The notes: generated by a model not told the origin, from the sequence alone. A stretch of DNA of 64,000 nt from JBMOPD01 sp049323615 (GCA_049323615.1 JBMOPD010000022.1:1-64000); one strand, 5' to 3'; shown: positions 1-8,128, numbered from the stretch's first letter. Numbers and translations are program-made.

Positions 1-171
1 CATCCATGCGTCGATTCAGGCTCCCGGCCGCGTCCTGCGGCCGGGCCGGCATTCCGTACGCTCCGTCGCCAAGAGCCGGATAACAACCTCCGGAACCCCC
101 GCTTCCGGCTGGAAGGTCCTCCCCCCTACGTGCACTCCGGCAAAGAGGGGAGTATTTACAGGGTAGTTGCC
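1..171. other. Left-edge stretch without a recognised gene
   Basis: GC-rich stretch downstream of the VirB2-like gene. On the minus strand there is a GGGGGGAGG run near 120-128 that could be a ribosome site for a gene lying beyond the left edge, but no start codon at a suitable distance is convincing. Nothing else is recognised. Confidence 0.3.
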
Positions 172-603
172 CTATTTTAATATATCGGAGATGTTTACCC
201 TTAATAAATCCAGGACAAAAGCGACAATCGCCTCGGCCTTGTACACCAGTGCGGCGGAAATGATGGCGCTGATCCCGCCTCCCTTAATCAGTTCAACCTT
301 TCTGGGGTCCTTCAATCCGCCCCCGGCGGCCTGCAGGCCCATAAAAATCACAGCTATGGCAAAAAAGGTGATGAACAGCGCCCTGACCGCATTGACAATA
401 CTCCCGCCGATTTTGCTGACTTCAGTTTTTAAGGTTTGTTTATTCTGGCTTTCCACCGCCCTGGACAAATCATCGTCAGCAATCTGTCCCGATTTTTCAT
501 TGTTATTTTTATCGTCGGGGAGGGCATATACCGGCATCACAGTGGCGGCCAGGACAAAAATCATTAGTAGTATCACGTACAAAGGGATTAATTTGTTTTT
601 CAT
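172..603 (-). CDS. VirB2/TrbC-like small membrane protein
   Basis: A 143-residue protein with an N-terminal signal sequence (about residues 1-28, ending PVYA), a polar linker of about 35 residues, and two hydrophobic segments (about 65-90 and 105-130) separated by a glycine- and lysine-containing turn. This signal-plus-two-helix layout is that of VirB2/TrbC pilin-like subunits of conjugation systems; the match is by topology only. The ATG at 603 is chosen over an upstream ATG because AAGAGGGTGA lies 4 bases before it. It follows the multi-HTH regulator on the same strand with a 13-base gap, so the two are probably co-transcribed. Other type IV secretion genes, if any, lie beyond the left edge. 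Confidence 0.5.
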   Translation of the reverse strand: MKNKLIPLYVILLMIFVLAATVMPVYALPDDKNNNEKSGQIADDDLSRAVESQNKQTLKTEVSKIGGSIVNAVRALFITFFAIAVIFMGLQAAGGGLKDPRKVELIKGGGISAIISAALVYKAEAIVAFVLDLLRVNISDILK

Positions 604-616
604 ACATTCACCCTCT

Positions 617-1768
617 TTAAGGTCCAAAAAGAATTTTATTAATGGCCAGCATCTGGTTTTTATTGATTATGTAAACGGATTTGCCGTTTTCGGAGACGAT
701 GTCCTCTTTCAGATACGCCAGCTCTCTCCTGTACTTGTCGGCCCTGGACCGGTCTTTTTCCTCGGACAGTATGTTTTGGATACGCTTGATCTCCCCGCTC
801 AGTTCCGGATGCCTATACGTGTAAGCCGGCCTCAGCATGTGCCTTTTCAAAAACCCGCGGCATTCGGCCTGCTGCTCCCTGGTAAGTTCCACCGGAAAAA
901 ACCCGTTCCTCCCGTCCTCAACCACAGGCCTGTCCCTGCTGCCGCCATCATAGTGATAGCAGGCTGTTGCATAGTACATAACCCGGTTGCGGTACCTCGA
1001 TTTCTCCCGGCTTATCCTTTTGACTCCTGACCTGATCATCTTGATCCAGTTGGTATCACTGAGTTTTTTAAAAAGCTCGTCTCTTTCCGTGGGGCCGTAA
1101 GGATTAAAGTTCAACTGCCTGATTAACAAAAACAGTTCCTCATAGGTTAAAGTCCCGCAGCTTTCAATTTCCGCCATCCGTTCAGGCAGAATACCGGTAT
1201 CCCTTGATAACTGCTCCCTGCCCAGACTCATCCTGTCCATGGCCGACTTTATTAAATTAAAATTTATTTTTACATATGTTTTTCCGGTATCTATTTTTGT
1301 GGTACAATTATCGTCAAAATACACGCCCTTTTGGCATAATTTTTTATTCGCCCGCTGGCGTGTCTTTCTGACAGACTGAATGCTCTTGCCCGTAATCCGG
1401 GAAATTTCTTTTGTAGAAATTCCCTTTTTAATGTGTTCCATTACGAAAAGCTCATAACTTGAAAAGTTTATGCGGCCGTTATTTTCCACCAGTTCTCTGA
1501 TTAAACCCGGAGTGCAGCTGTCTGCGCCAACCGGGCGGCTATGAAGGGCAGGCTCCGCCCCGGTCGCCGGGGGGACATTTTTATTGGCGAATTTTTTTGC
1601 TTTGGACCTGATAACAGAATAGACCTGCCTTACCTGCTTTTCGGGGATGGATAGTATTTGGGATATTTCCCTGGTGCTGTGACTGGCGGCCAGGTTATAA
1701 ACCAGGCGCTGCTGCTTGCTTAGCTTAATTAAAGGAACCGGCGGCAGCGCTACACGGTGTTTTCCCAA
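617..1768 (-). CDS. Multi-HTH DNA-binding protein, unknown target
   Basis: A 383-residue protein beginning with TTG, 6 bases after AAGGGGTG. I read three helix-turn-helix units. Two are sigma-region-4 or LuxR-like (about residues 15-60, with SHSTREISQILSIPEKQVRQ, and about 100-145, with KGISTKEISRITGKSIQSV). The third is Cro-like (about 170-215). The C-terminal 150 residues are basic and rich in charged helices, with no domain I recognise. It lies directly upstream of the VirB2-like gene and is divergent from an XRE regulator. It may be a regulator or a sigma-like factor of an integrated element; the function is not assigned. Confidence 0.55.
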   Translation of the reverse strand: MGKHRVALPPVPLIKLSKQQRLVYNLAASHSTREISQILSIPEKQVRQVYSVIRSKAKKFANKNVPPATGAEPALHSRPVGADSCTPGLIRELVENNGRINFSSYELFVMEHIKKGISTKEISRITGKSIQSVRKTRQRANKKLCQKGVYFDDNCTTKIDTGKTYVKINFNLIKSAMDRMSLGREQLSRDTGILPERMAEIESCGTLTYEELFLLIRQLNFNPYGPTERDELFKKLSDTNWIKMIRSGVKRISREKSRYRNRVMYYATACYHYDGGSRDRPVVEDGRNGFFPVELTREQQAECRGFLKRHMLRPAYTYRHPELSGEIKRIQNILSEEKDRSRADKYRRELAYLKEDIVSENGKSVYIINKNQMLAINKILFGP

Positions 1769-1885
1769 GTTATCACCCCTTATTGTGTTTCTCGGTTAAG
1801 AAACATTTTATATCCATCTTTTCGCTTAGTCAACAGTAAAATAAAATTTTTTAAACACAAATTGTGCTATATTTAGATTATAGTT

Positions 1886-1901
1886 TATCACATAAGTGAT
1901 A
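1886..1901. promoter_or_regulatory. Inverted repeat, probable operator between divergent regulators
   Basis: TATCAC, 4-base spacer ATAA, GTGATA: a perfect 6+6 palindrome 18 bases before the XRE start and in the AT-rich spacer shared with the divergent multi-HTH gene. The size and position suit an XRE-family dimer site and autoregulation. This is inference from symmetry and position only. Confidence 0.4.
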
Positions 1902-1919
1902 CACAGCCGAGGTATTGAT

Positions 1920-2633
1920 ATGAATAAATTATCGGGCCTTGAAATATCCCGCAAGAGGAAGAAGATGAGGCTGTCCCAAAGGAAGGCGGCCTCTATGATA
2001 GAAAAAATGTACGGGGTCAAACTTTCACACTCCTACCTTTCTCTCATCGAAAGAGGACGGGTGGATTCAATTGGCGGGGACCTGAAAGACGCCCTGGAAG
2101 ATTTCTTTAAAATAACCCCGGAAGAAATTATGCCTGCCCCTGAACCCGGCATGGAAAGATCACCGGCCGGAGCCGCAGGGGAATTCGACATCCCTCTCCA
2201 CCGCATCCCACTTTACGAGAACTCAAGGGTTATAAATTACCTGGACATCACCGGGCCGGTCCTGGCCGATTTCGCGGTGGCGGTGACCGCAGACATGCCG
2301 GAATGGGGGATTTTCTGCGGTGATATACTTGTCTGCAGAAAGTCGGACCTCCTGGAAGGGGATTTTGTGGTTACCCAAAAGGGCGAAATTTTTGCGTATA
2401 CCTGTGGTAAGGACCAGGATTTGCCGGAAGCAGGAGGAAAAGTAATTTTAATAATAAAAAAATCTGTAACGGCAAAACACTTTGAGGCAGCCATAAATGC
2501 CGCCGCATCCAAATTAAGCGTGGAACTGCTGGTCAGGGAACTGGCCCGGAGAACCGGCCTTAGAGAAATTGACCTGGTCCGCTCACTGGCGGTTTTGAGA
2601 AGCTTCGTAAAAGACCTGAGAAACAGGAGTTAG
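1920..2633 (+). CDS. XRE regulator with S24-like C-terminal domain
   Basis: A 237-residue protein. Residues about 5-65 form a Cro/CI-type helix-turn-helix (MRLSQRKAASMIEKMYGVKL, then SYLSLIERGR). The region about 110-190 resembles the LexA/CI S24 fold (MPEWGIFCGDILV, then LEGDFVV). The usual catalytic Ser in the GDSM motif is read here as Asp (ADMPEWGI), so self-cleavage is doubtful. The start at the ATG after GAGGTATTGAT is preferred to an upstream in-frame ATG. The next XRE gene follows after 8 bases, suggesting co-transcription. It probably acts as a ligand- or stress-independent repressor, perhaps at the palindrome upstream. Confidence 0.65.
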   Translation: MNKLSGLEISRKRKKMRLSQRKAASMIEKMYGVKLSHSYLSLIERGRVDSIGGDLKDALEDFFKITPEEIMPAPEPGMERSPAGAAGEFDIPLHRIPLYENSRVINYLDITGPVLADFAVAVTADMPEWGIFCGDILVCRKSDLLEGDFVVTQKGEIFAYTCGKDQDLPEAGGKVILIIKKSVTAKHFEAAINAAASKLSVELLVRELARRTGLREIDLVRSLAVLRSFVKDLRNRS

Positions 2634-2641
2634 AGAAAGTG

Positions 2642-3043
2642 ATGAAAAAAACCATCAATATAAGCGGGAAAACCCGCAAGGATAAGATACTGGATCTGCT
2701 CAAGCTGAGAAGGATGTCCCTGGCGGATCTGCGCAGGGAAGCGGGCGTCTCCAGGGCTACTATGAGCAGGCTGATGAACAGCCCCGGGGGTTATGCCCCG
2801 TCAGAAGACACAATAAAAAAAGTGGCGGCGGTGCTGGAAGTAAACCCCCTGTACCTGAAGGATGAAAACGTAATCGGCCCGGAGGAGATTTTTCCCTACC
2901 TGACCGAAGACGACATTAAATTTTTTATGGATCTGAAGAACCTGCCTTTTATCAAGCTGACCAAAGAAATGGCCGAAAAGGGTATCAGCGCCGAAGACAT
3001 GAAAAAGCTGGTGGACATACTGCTGGCCACCAGGGAAGAATAA
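2642..3043 (+). CDS. Small XRE-family DNA-binding protein
   Basis: A 133-residue protein with a helix-turn-helix at about residues 18-70 (MSLADLRREAGVSRATMSRL followed by an EDTIKKVAAVLEVNP helix), typical of Cro/CI-type repressors. The C-terminal 60 residues form short charged helices without a recognised domain. It lies 8 bases behind the S24-like regulator and its ribosome site (AGGAG) falls inside that gene, so the two are probably one transcript. A GTG one codon upstream is an equally possible start. Confidence 0.65.
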   Translation: MKKTINISGKTRKDKILDLLKLRRMSLADLRREAGVSRATMSRLMNSPGGYAPSEDTIKKVAAVLEVNPLYLKDENVIGPEEIFPYLTEDDIKFFMDLKNLPFIKLTKEMAEKGISAEDMKKLVDILLATREE

Positions 3044-3050
3044 AACCCGT

Positions 3051-3078
3051 AATTAGGAGTTGGGAATTGGGAATTAAA
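3051..3078. repeat. 7-bp repeat tract (four degenerate units)
   Basis: Units AATTAGG, AGTTGGG, AATTGGG, AATTAAA lie head to tail between the XRE gene and the convergent MBL-fold gene, and the last unit contains the stop codon of the latter. Same style of heptamer tract as at 17951, 34514, 44747 and 60752. Confidence 0.6.
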
Positions 3079-3922
3079 TGTCGAGCAGCAAACTCTCATA
3101 GGCGGCTGTACAGTGAATGCGGGGGTTATTTTTTTTAAACCAGGAACGGGCGTCCTCCTGTATTGAATCCAGCTGGTCATCGGTCCGCTCGGGGTCGTGA
3201 TGATACAGCACCAGGTGTTTTACCCCCGCCTCCGCAGCCAATTTACAGGCCTGGCTTACCAGGCTGTGCCCCCAGCCGTATTTTTGGGGCATATCCCGTT
3301 CAGTGTACTGGGCGTCGTGGATCAGGACATCGGCGCCGCTGCAAAACCGGACGAATGTATTAAAATCATTTGCTTTCTCATAGGGAGGATCAAGCTCATT
3401 ATCCGTGAGGTACACCACCACCCGGCCGTTATTCTCGACGCGATAGCCGTAAGCCCCGCCGGGGTGGTTTGTGCCCACCCGGGAGACGTTAAAGCCGTGG
3501 TCGCGCATGAATGTAATAACATCTTCGGTTATGATCCGGTATTTTGAAGGCAAATGGTCCATGCTTACGGGGAAGTGGGCTCCGTCCATCTGGCTGATTA
3601 ATGAATTAAACATGGTTTTGCCCTGCTGGTAGGGGAATACATATACTACCCGGTCCCTCTGGTAGATAGGAAGGAAAAAGGGGAATCCCTGAATGTGGTC
3701 CCAGTGGATGTGGGTAACAAGCACAAATATATCAGTATTGTCCGACACCAGCGTTTTTCCCAACTCACGTATGCCGGTGCCGGCGTCAAGAACCAAAATC
3801 TTATTTTGTCCCAGGTGGATGCTGACACAGGAAGTATTTCCGCCGTAGCGTGCTGTGGACAGGCCGGGGCTTGGGATCGATCCGCGGACTCCCCAGAATT
3901 TTACTGTCATCAATTGTTTCAT
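3074..3922 (-). CDS. MBL-fold metallohydrolase (phosphodiesterase-like)
   Basis: A 282-residue metallo-beta-lactamase-fold enzyme. The N-terminus carries FWGVRGSIPSPG and YGGNTSC, the hallmark of the PhnP / class II cyclic-nucleotide-phosphodiesterase-like subgroup. The metal motif HIHWDH (residues about 71-76), GGAYGYR, an Asp in YLTDNE, a further Asp-His at LIHDAQY, and LYHHDPERTDD complete the two-metal site. It probably hydrolyses a phosphodiester in the cytoplasm; the substrate cannot be told. No strong ribosome site precedes the ATG at 3922; an in-frame ATG at 3910 is an alternative. Its 3' end lies in a heptamer repeat tract. Confidence 0.75.
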   Translation of the reverse strand: MKQLMTVKFWGVRGSIPSPGLSTARYGGNTSCVSIHLGQNKILVLDAGTGIRELGKTLVSDNTDIFVLVTHIHWDHIQGFPFFLPIYQRDRVVYVFPYQQGKTMFNSLISQMDGAHFPVSMDHLPSKYRIITEDVITFMRDHGFNVSRVGTNHPGGAYGYRVENNGRVVVYLTDNELDPPYEKANDFNTFVRFCSGADVLIHDAQYTERDMPQKYGWGHSLVSQACKLAAEAGVKHLVLYHHDPERTDDQLDSIQEDARSWFKKNNPRIHCTAAYESLLLDI

Positions 3923-3996
3923 AAGTTTCTTTTCTTCCCGCTTCAGATTGTTGTTATATTTTTTCCACAGCTGTTTCCAATTCCCTCCTGTCTTTT

Positions 3997-4212
3997 CTAT
4001 ATTTCGGAAATATTTTCAGAAATCAGCTCATTACATAAGCCCCCGAAGTTCCGGAACCTTTTTTTATCCGCGGCCTCATCCGGGTCGTTTCGTCTGCAGC
4101 AGGCCAGCACTTCCTCATAGTCGGCCAGGGGGAGGTCCGTGTTAACAATAAAATTCCTGCCATTGAAGACGTATAAAATACCTAGGCCCAGATTTCTTTC
4201 CCTGACCGACAT
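3997..4212 (-). CDS. Small hypothetical protein
   Basis: 71 residues, start ATG 5 bases after GGAGGGA, so translation is credible. No family is recognised. It has a hydrophobic N-terminal strand pattern (LGLGILYVFNGRNFIV), a single Cys pair (ACC) and a charged C-terminal half. It lies upstream of the MBL-fold gene on the same strand with a 74-base gap and may share its transcript. Confidence 0.45.
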   Translation of the reverse strand: MSVRERNLGLGILYVFNGRNFIVNTDLPLADYEEVLACCRRNDPDEAADKKRFRNFGGLCNELISENISEI

Positions 4213-4359
4213 AAAATCCCTCCATTGTAAAATAATGTTGCTTGAGCATAGAGTATATCATAATATTCTAAAATAAAAACACCATTTTACCAAAAAGTGA
4301 CATACAGTGGTCAAGATCCTCCAAAAAGTGCCTGAGTCCCGGATGCTCATAATTTGTAA

Positions 4360-4392
4360 AAAAAGAGGAACCTTTGTCAGGCTCCTCTTTTT
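4360..4392. terminator. Rho-independent terminator-like hairpin
   Basis: AAAGAGGA..CC, loop TTTGTCA, GG..TCCTCTTT, with A and T runs on both sides, so it can act on either strand. No gene end lies immediately next to it on either strand, so its target transcript is unclear. Confidence 0.5.
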
Positions 4393-4487
4393 AACATTTT
4401 TACTACATTACCATTTATCTTGTTCAAGTGGGCAATCATTAAATATTTCTTAAATATTTTTCAGCCGGCCACCCGGACTGTACCGCG

Positions 4488-4496
4488 TGTTATAAT
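4488..4496 (+). promoter_or_regulatory. Extended -10 promoter for the YwaF-like gene
   Basis: TGTTATAAT, an extended -10 (TGn plus TATAAT), 42 bases before the ATG of the downstream membrane protein gene. No good -35 is seen at 17 bases, as is common for extended -10 promoters. Confidence 0.4.
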
Positions 4497-4537
4497 CTTT
4501 CAAAGGGCTTTCACCAGACATACAGGAGTATGTTTCA

Positions 4538-5287
4538 ATGGTTGAGTATTTTTCTTTGAATTACCCCGCTGAACCTTTTAAATTATTTTCAATGTCGCAC
4601 AATATGATGTTGGGGCTGATATTGTTGATTTGCCTTTTAATAGTTAGTTTTAGAGTAAACCTGAGAAATGCACATACAAACAAAATGTTTCGATACATAC
4701 TTGCTTCCATAATGATTTTGCTGGAAATACTTATTTATGTTTGGCTGATCTCTATGGATCAGTGGTCAATTACAACATCCCTTCCACTTCACCTCTGTGA
4801 CGTTTCGATTATTTTATCGGCCATCATGCTTGTCAACAAAAGCTATTCCATTTATGAACTGACTTATTTCTGGGGGTTCGGAGGCGCCGTGCAGGCCCTT
4901 TTAACCCCCGATCTGGGGCCTTTTTCCTTTCCGCACTGTGTTTTTTACCAGTTTTTTTTATCCCACGGGTCCATAGTTGCGGCCTGTATATTTATGACCT
5001 TTGTCGAGGGATACAAGCCGACACAACGCTCCATCCGGAAAACCTTTGTAATAACAAACATTTACGCGGTATTTATAGCCGTATTCAATGTAATCACGGG
5101 GAGCAACTACCTGTTCATCTGCCAAAAGCCGGCCAATGCATCGCTTCTGGATTTCCTCGGGCCCTGGCCGTGGTATGTGCTTGCACTGGAATTTGTATTG
5201 ATATTTATGTGTTACCTGTATTATTTGCCCTTTGTTATTTACGACCTGGCCCGGGGCAGGGGAAAAGGCCGCCATATTAAGGGGTGA
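4538..5287 (+). CDS. YwaF/TIGR02206-type integral membrane protein
   Basis: A 249-residue protein with about seven hydrophobic segments. The motif LPLHLCDVSIILSAIML in the third segment and the downstream GPWPWY and YLPF elements match the conserved membrane family represented by YwaF of Bacillus (TIGR02206). The family's biochemical role is not established. A ribosome site (AGGAGT) lies 11 bases before the ATG and an extended -10 promoter further upstream, so it is probably transcribed alone. Confidence 0.7.
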   Translation: MVEYFSLNYPAEPFKLFSMSHNMMLGLILLICLLIVSFRVNLRNAHTNKMFRYILASIMILLEILIYVWLISMDQWSITTSLPLHLCDVSIILSAIMLVNKSYSIYELTYFWGFGGAVQALLTPDLGPFSFPHCVFYQFFLSHGSIVAACIFMTFVEGYKPTQRSIRKTFVITNIYAVFIAVFNVITGSNYLFICQKPANASLLDFLGPWPWYVLALEFVLIFMCYLYYLPFVIYDLARGRGKGRHIKG

Positions 5288-5397
5288 AAAACAGGAGAAC
5301 CAGGCGGGGATTTTTTAAATTTTAATACTGTATACATGCATACATACCAATTGTTTTTTTCCCGGGGGAATAGTATATTTATAATTAGATATAGGCA

Positions 5398-5432
5398 ACG
5401 GAGCCGTGTCATCTGATACAGCCCCGTTTTTT
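5398..5432 (+). terminator. Terminator or attenuator hairpin
   Basis: ACGGAGCCGTGTC, loop ATCT, GATACAGCCCCGT followed by TTTTTT. One or two mismatches in a 13-pair stem. It lies 110 bases after the YwaF-like gene and only 17 bases before the next start codon, so it either ends the first transcript or attenuates the second. Confidence 0.6.
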
Positions 5433-5449
5433 CATTTTTGAGGATGTGA

Positions 5450-5725
5450 ATGCCGATGCTGATGGACAGCGATTTTGACGAAATCAGAACACACCTGGAA
5501 AGGGCCTGCGACCTGTGCCTGCTTACCAAGCTCCACTGCGGAAAATGCAATGTCGAACGGCTCCTGGGCATAATAAACAATTTTGATCAGAACCGGCACC
5601 GGCCCAGCTATTTTATTCCCGCCGAGGAACTGGCCGTGCTGACCAATCCCGGGTCCCCCGAATACAGGCAGGTGCTGGAAAAGTGGCAGGATATAGTCAA
5701 CCAGAACAAGGGCCTGGCCGTTTAA
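5450..5725 (+). CDS. Small Cys-containing hypothetical protein
   Basis: 91 residues with a start ATG 6 bases after GAGG. Four cysteines lie in a short stretch (CDLC at about 25-28, then CGKC at about 36-39), which could hold zinc or a disulfide. No family recognised. The following HD-domain gene starts 2 bases after its stop, so they are likely co-translated. Confidence 0.5.
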   Translation: MPMLMDSDFDEIRTHLERACDLCLLTKLHCGKCNVERLLGIINNFDQNRHRPSYFIPAEELAVLTNPGSPEYRQVLEKWQDIVNQNKGLAV

Positions 5726-5727
5726 TC

Positions 5728-6072
5728 ATGCTGAAGGCAGCGGTAAATCACATGAAAAGCGCTTTCGGGGATGACCGCAGGCGGATCGATCACGCCCTGA
5801 ACGTTTTAAAATATGCTACTACCCTGTGCGAGGCGGAGTTTCCGGGGGACCGCCAGCTGAGAGAAGTGGTGGAGCTGACCGCCGTTCTACATGACATCGG
5901 CATTAAGCAGGCAGAAACGAAGTACAATTCTGCGGCGCCGGTTTACCAGCACCGGGAAGGCCCGCCGGCCGCCAGAATGATCCTGGAAAAAGCCGGCGCC
6001 GGGGAAAAAGTTGTGGACAGGGTATGTTATATTACAGTCACATGCGGGACGGTTCTCAATGTGAATTGGTAG
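5728..6072 (+). pseudogene. HD-domain phosphohydrolase, truncated by a REP-like element
   Basis: Residues 1 to about 100 read as an HD-domain protein: RIDHALNVLKYA gives the first metal His, and VLHDIG gives the HD pair. In relatives, the sequence after VCYI continues into the remaining HD helices. Here, the frame instead enters a GGGACGGTTCT repeat and ends after about 13 unrelated residues (VTCGTVLNVNW). The start ATG has no clear ribosome site and may depend on coupling to the gene before it. It is probably a broken gene, although a short stable product cannot be excluded. Confidence 0.55.
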
Positions 6073-6134
6073 CCCTTAGATTCACATCCAGAACCGTCCC
6101 CGATGTGAGTTCAGAACCGTCCCCGGTGTGAGTT
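6046..6134. repeat. REP-like palindromic element with 23-bp tandem repeats
   Basis: Arms GGGACGGTTCT (6046-6056) and AGAACCGTCCC (6090-6100) plus an inner GTGAAT/ATTCAC pair form a hairpin. This is followed by two 23-bp direct copies (6089-6111 and 6112-6134) beginning CAGAACCGTCCCC and differing at one base. The GGGGACGGTTCT core is of the kind I associate with REP/RAYT-type dispersed elements in Peptococcaceae. The element spans the end of the broken HD gene up to the stop codon of the P-II gene. Confidence 0.65.
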
Positions 6135-6472
6135 CAGACGGCCTCGTCACCGGTTTCCCCGGTTCTTATCCGGATGGCGTCATCCACCGGGCTGATAAAT
6201 ATTTTCCCGTCGCCTATCTGGCCGGTAATGGCCGCCTCCCTGATCAAACCCACCACGTCATTGACATATTGGTCCCGGACCACCACCTCAATCTTTACCT
6301 TGGGCAGCAGGTTGATGGTAAGCTCGGTGCCCCGGTAAACCTCCCTGCGGCCTTTCTGCAGCCCGCACCCCATTACCTGCATCACCGTCATGCCTTGGAC
6401 ACCGTACCTGTTCAGGGCTTCTTTCACCTCTTCCAGTTTGCCCGGCCGCAATATGCACTCGATCTTTTTCAT
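6134..6472 (-). CDS. glnK: P-II nitrogen regulatory protein
   Basis: A 112-residue signal-transduction protein: KKIECILRP start, T-loop (QKGRREVYRGTELTINLLPK), VEVVV-type core, B-loop TGQIGDGKIF and C-loop RIRTGETGDEA. Tyr46 is present but the uridylylation residue Tyr51 of enterobacterial P-II is Leu here, so control by ligand binding alone is likely. The ATG after GGAGGCGGTTTTTG is chosen over a TTG one codon earlier. It lies 13 bases behind amt and would bind it as the transport gate in response to ATP, ADP and 2-oxoglutarate. Confidence 0.88.
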   Translation of the reverse strand: MKKIECILRPGKLEEVKEALNRYGVQGMTVMQVMGCGLQKGRREVYRGTELTINLLPKVKIEVVVRDQYVNDVVGLIREAAITGQIGDGKIFISPVDDAIRIRTGETGDEAV

Positions 6473-6485
6473 CAAAAACCGCCTC

Positions 6486-7880
6486 CTATTTCACCTGGAT
6501 GCCGGGCGTTGCCGCGGTATTGGAAGCAGCACCCACCCGGTAGTCTCTTTGCAAAATTGAGCCCACAACTATGTCGGGGTAGGCATCCTCCCCGTGCATG
6601 GACAGGTCCAGGCCGATTTCCTCTTCCTCGTCGCTGGCCCGCAGCCTGGTAAACAGCCCCACCACTTTTAAAATGACCAGGGTGCCGGCGGCGGCAAATG
6701 CTATGGTGGCCAGCACCCCGGCAGCCTGGATGCCCAGTTGGGCCGGGTTGCCGAACAGCAGCCCGTCGGCGCCGGCTTCATTAACGGCCCTGGAGGCAAA
6801 TATGCCGGTGGCCAGCGCTCCCCAGGCGCCCCCGAAGCCGTGCACCCCGAAGGCGTCCAGTGAATCGTCGTAGCCCAGTTTCTTTTTGACCACGCCGACA
6901 GCCAGGTAACAGAGAACTCCGGCCACCAGGCCGATGACTATGGCCGACAGGGGAGAAACAAACCCGGCCGCCGGGGTGATGGCCACCAGTCCGGCCACCG
7001 CGCCGCTGGCGGCCCCCAGCAGGGTGGGCTTGCCGTGGTGCGCCCACTCGGCAAACACCCAGGACATGGCCGCCGCGGCCGCCGCCGTGTTGGTGACCAC
7101 AAAGGCGCCGGCGGCCAGGCCGTTGGCGGCCAGGGCGCTGCCGGCATTGAAGCCGAACCAGCCGAACCACAGCAGGGCGGCCCCCAGCACGGTAAAGGGC
7201 AGCTGGTGGGGAATCATCGCCTCGCTGCCGTATCCCTTGCGCCTGCCCAGCACCAGGGCGGCCACCAGGCCGGAAACACCGGAGCTTATATGTACCACGG
7301 TGCCGCCGGCAAAATCGAGGGCACCTAGGTTCCTGATCCACCCGCCGACACCCCATACCCAGTGCGCCAGGGGGTCATAAACAACGGTGGTCCACAGCAG
7401 GGCAAAGGCTAGAAAGGCCGGGAAGCGCATCCTTTCGGCAATGGAGCCGGTGATCAGGGCCGCCGTTATGATGGCGAACATCAGCTGGAAGGCCATAAAC
7501 ACCAGGTGGGGAATGGTGGCCGCATAGTCTGCGTTGGGTTCCGGCCCCACCCCGGTCAGTCCCAGCCAGTCAAGGGACCCGATAATGTGGCCCCGGTCCG
7601 GCCCGAAGGCCAGGGAGTAGCCAAACAGCACCCACTGCAGCGATACCAGGCAGATAATGATGAAACTCTGCATGATTGTACTCAGTACATTCTTTTTACG
7701 CACCATCCCGCCGTAGAAGAGGGCCAGGCCGGGGGTCATAATCATTACCAGGGCCGAGGAGATGAGTATGAAGGTGGTATCCCCGCTATCAACCTGTGAC
7801 TCCCCGGCCCAGGCCAGCCCCGGCACACTTACCAGCAGCATAACCAGCAGCATCTTCAATTTAAATGAAAAACTCAACAT
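6486..7880 (-). CDS. amt: Ammonium transporter Amt
   Basis: A 464-residue protein with a cleavable-looking signal (ends GLAWA) and about 11 membrane segments. Family hallmarks are the entry FYGGMVRKKNVLSTIMQS, the DFAGGTVVHISSG segment with the first pore His, and DAFGVHGFGGAWG with the second. A conserved C-terminal tail follows. The ATG at 7880 is preferred to an upstream ATG because GGGAGGAAATATC precedes it. It is cotranscribed with the P-II gene, the usual pair. Two hairpins upstream may terminate or attenuate transcription. Confidence 0.92.
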   Translation of the reverse strand: MLSFSFKLKMLLVMLLVSVPGLAWAGESQVDSGDTTFILISSALVMIMTPGLALFYGGMVRKKNVLSTIMQSFIIICLVSLQWVLFGYSLAFGPDRGHIIGSLDWLGLTGVGPEPNADYAATIPHLVFMAFQLMFAIITAALITGSIAERMRFPAFLAFALLWTTVVYDPLAHWVWGVGGWIRNLGALDFAGGTVVHISSGVSGLVAALVLGRRKGYGSEAMIPHQLPFTVLGAALLWFGWFGFNAGSALAANGLAAGAFVVTNTAAAAAAMSWVFAEWAHHGKPTLLGAASGAVAGLVAITPAAGFVSPLSAIVIGLVAGVLCYLAVGVVKKKLGYDDSLDAFGVHGFGGAWGALATGIFASRAVNEAGADGLLFGNPAQLGIQAAGVLATIAFAAAGTLVILKVVGLFTRLRASDEEEEIGLDLSMHGEDAYPDIVVGSILQRDYRVGAASNTAATPGIQVK

Positions 7881-8009
7881 GATATTTCCTCCCTTAATGA
7901 GTAAATGATTTTCCACCGTCTATGCAGTTTAAACCGGCGCCTCAGTTTAAACGGATAAGCAGTGACTGCAATGCTGAACAAATAACCAGGCCATCTTTTG
8001 CGGCAAAAA

Positions 8010-8047
8010 CAGAAAAAGGCGCTACTTACCGGTAAAATAGCGCCTTT
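8010..8047 (-). terminator. Terminator or attenuator ahead of amt
   Basis: On the minus strand AAAGGCGCTA, 13-base loop, TAGCGCCTTT, then TTC and further T residues. It lies after a first hairpin, so the PadR transcript may already have ended; this one could control read-through into amt. Confidence 0.5.
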
Positions 8048-8128
8048 GCCCCTATACATCATTGTATAATATTAATTTGCCAATGTTCAGTGGACAATCC
8101 GTCACAAAAAAACAATAACAATCAAGAA

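Larger units (their letters stand above)
4213..4537. other. Intergenic region with terminator and promoter
   Basis: AT-rich 325-base spacer between divergent genes. It contains a bidirectional-looking hairpin (4360-4392) and an extended -10 promoter (4488-4496) for the plus-strand membrane protein gene. Nothing else is seen. Confidence 0.5.
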
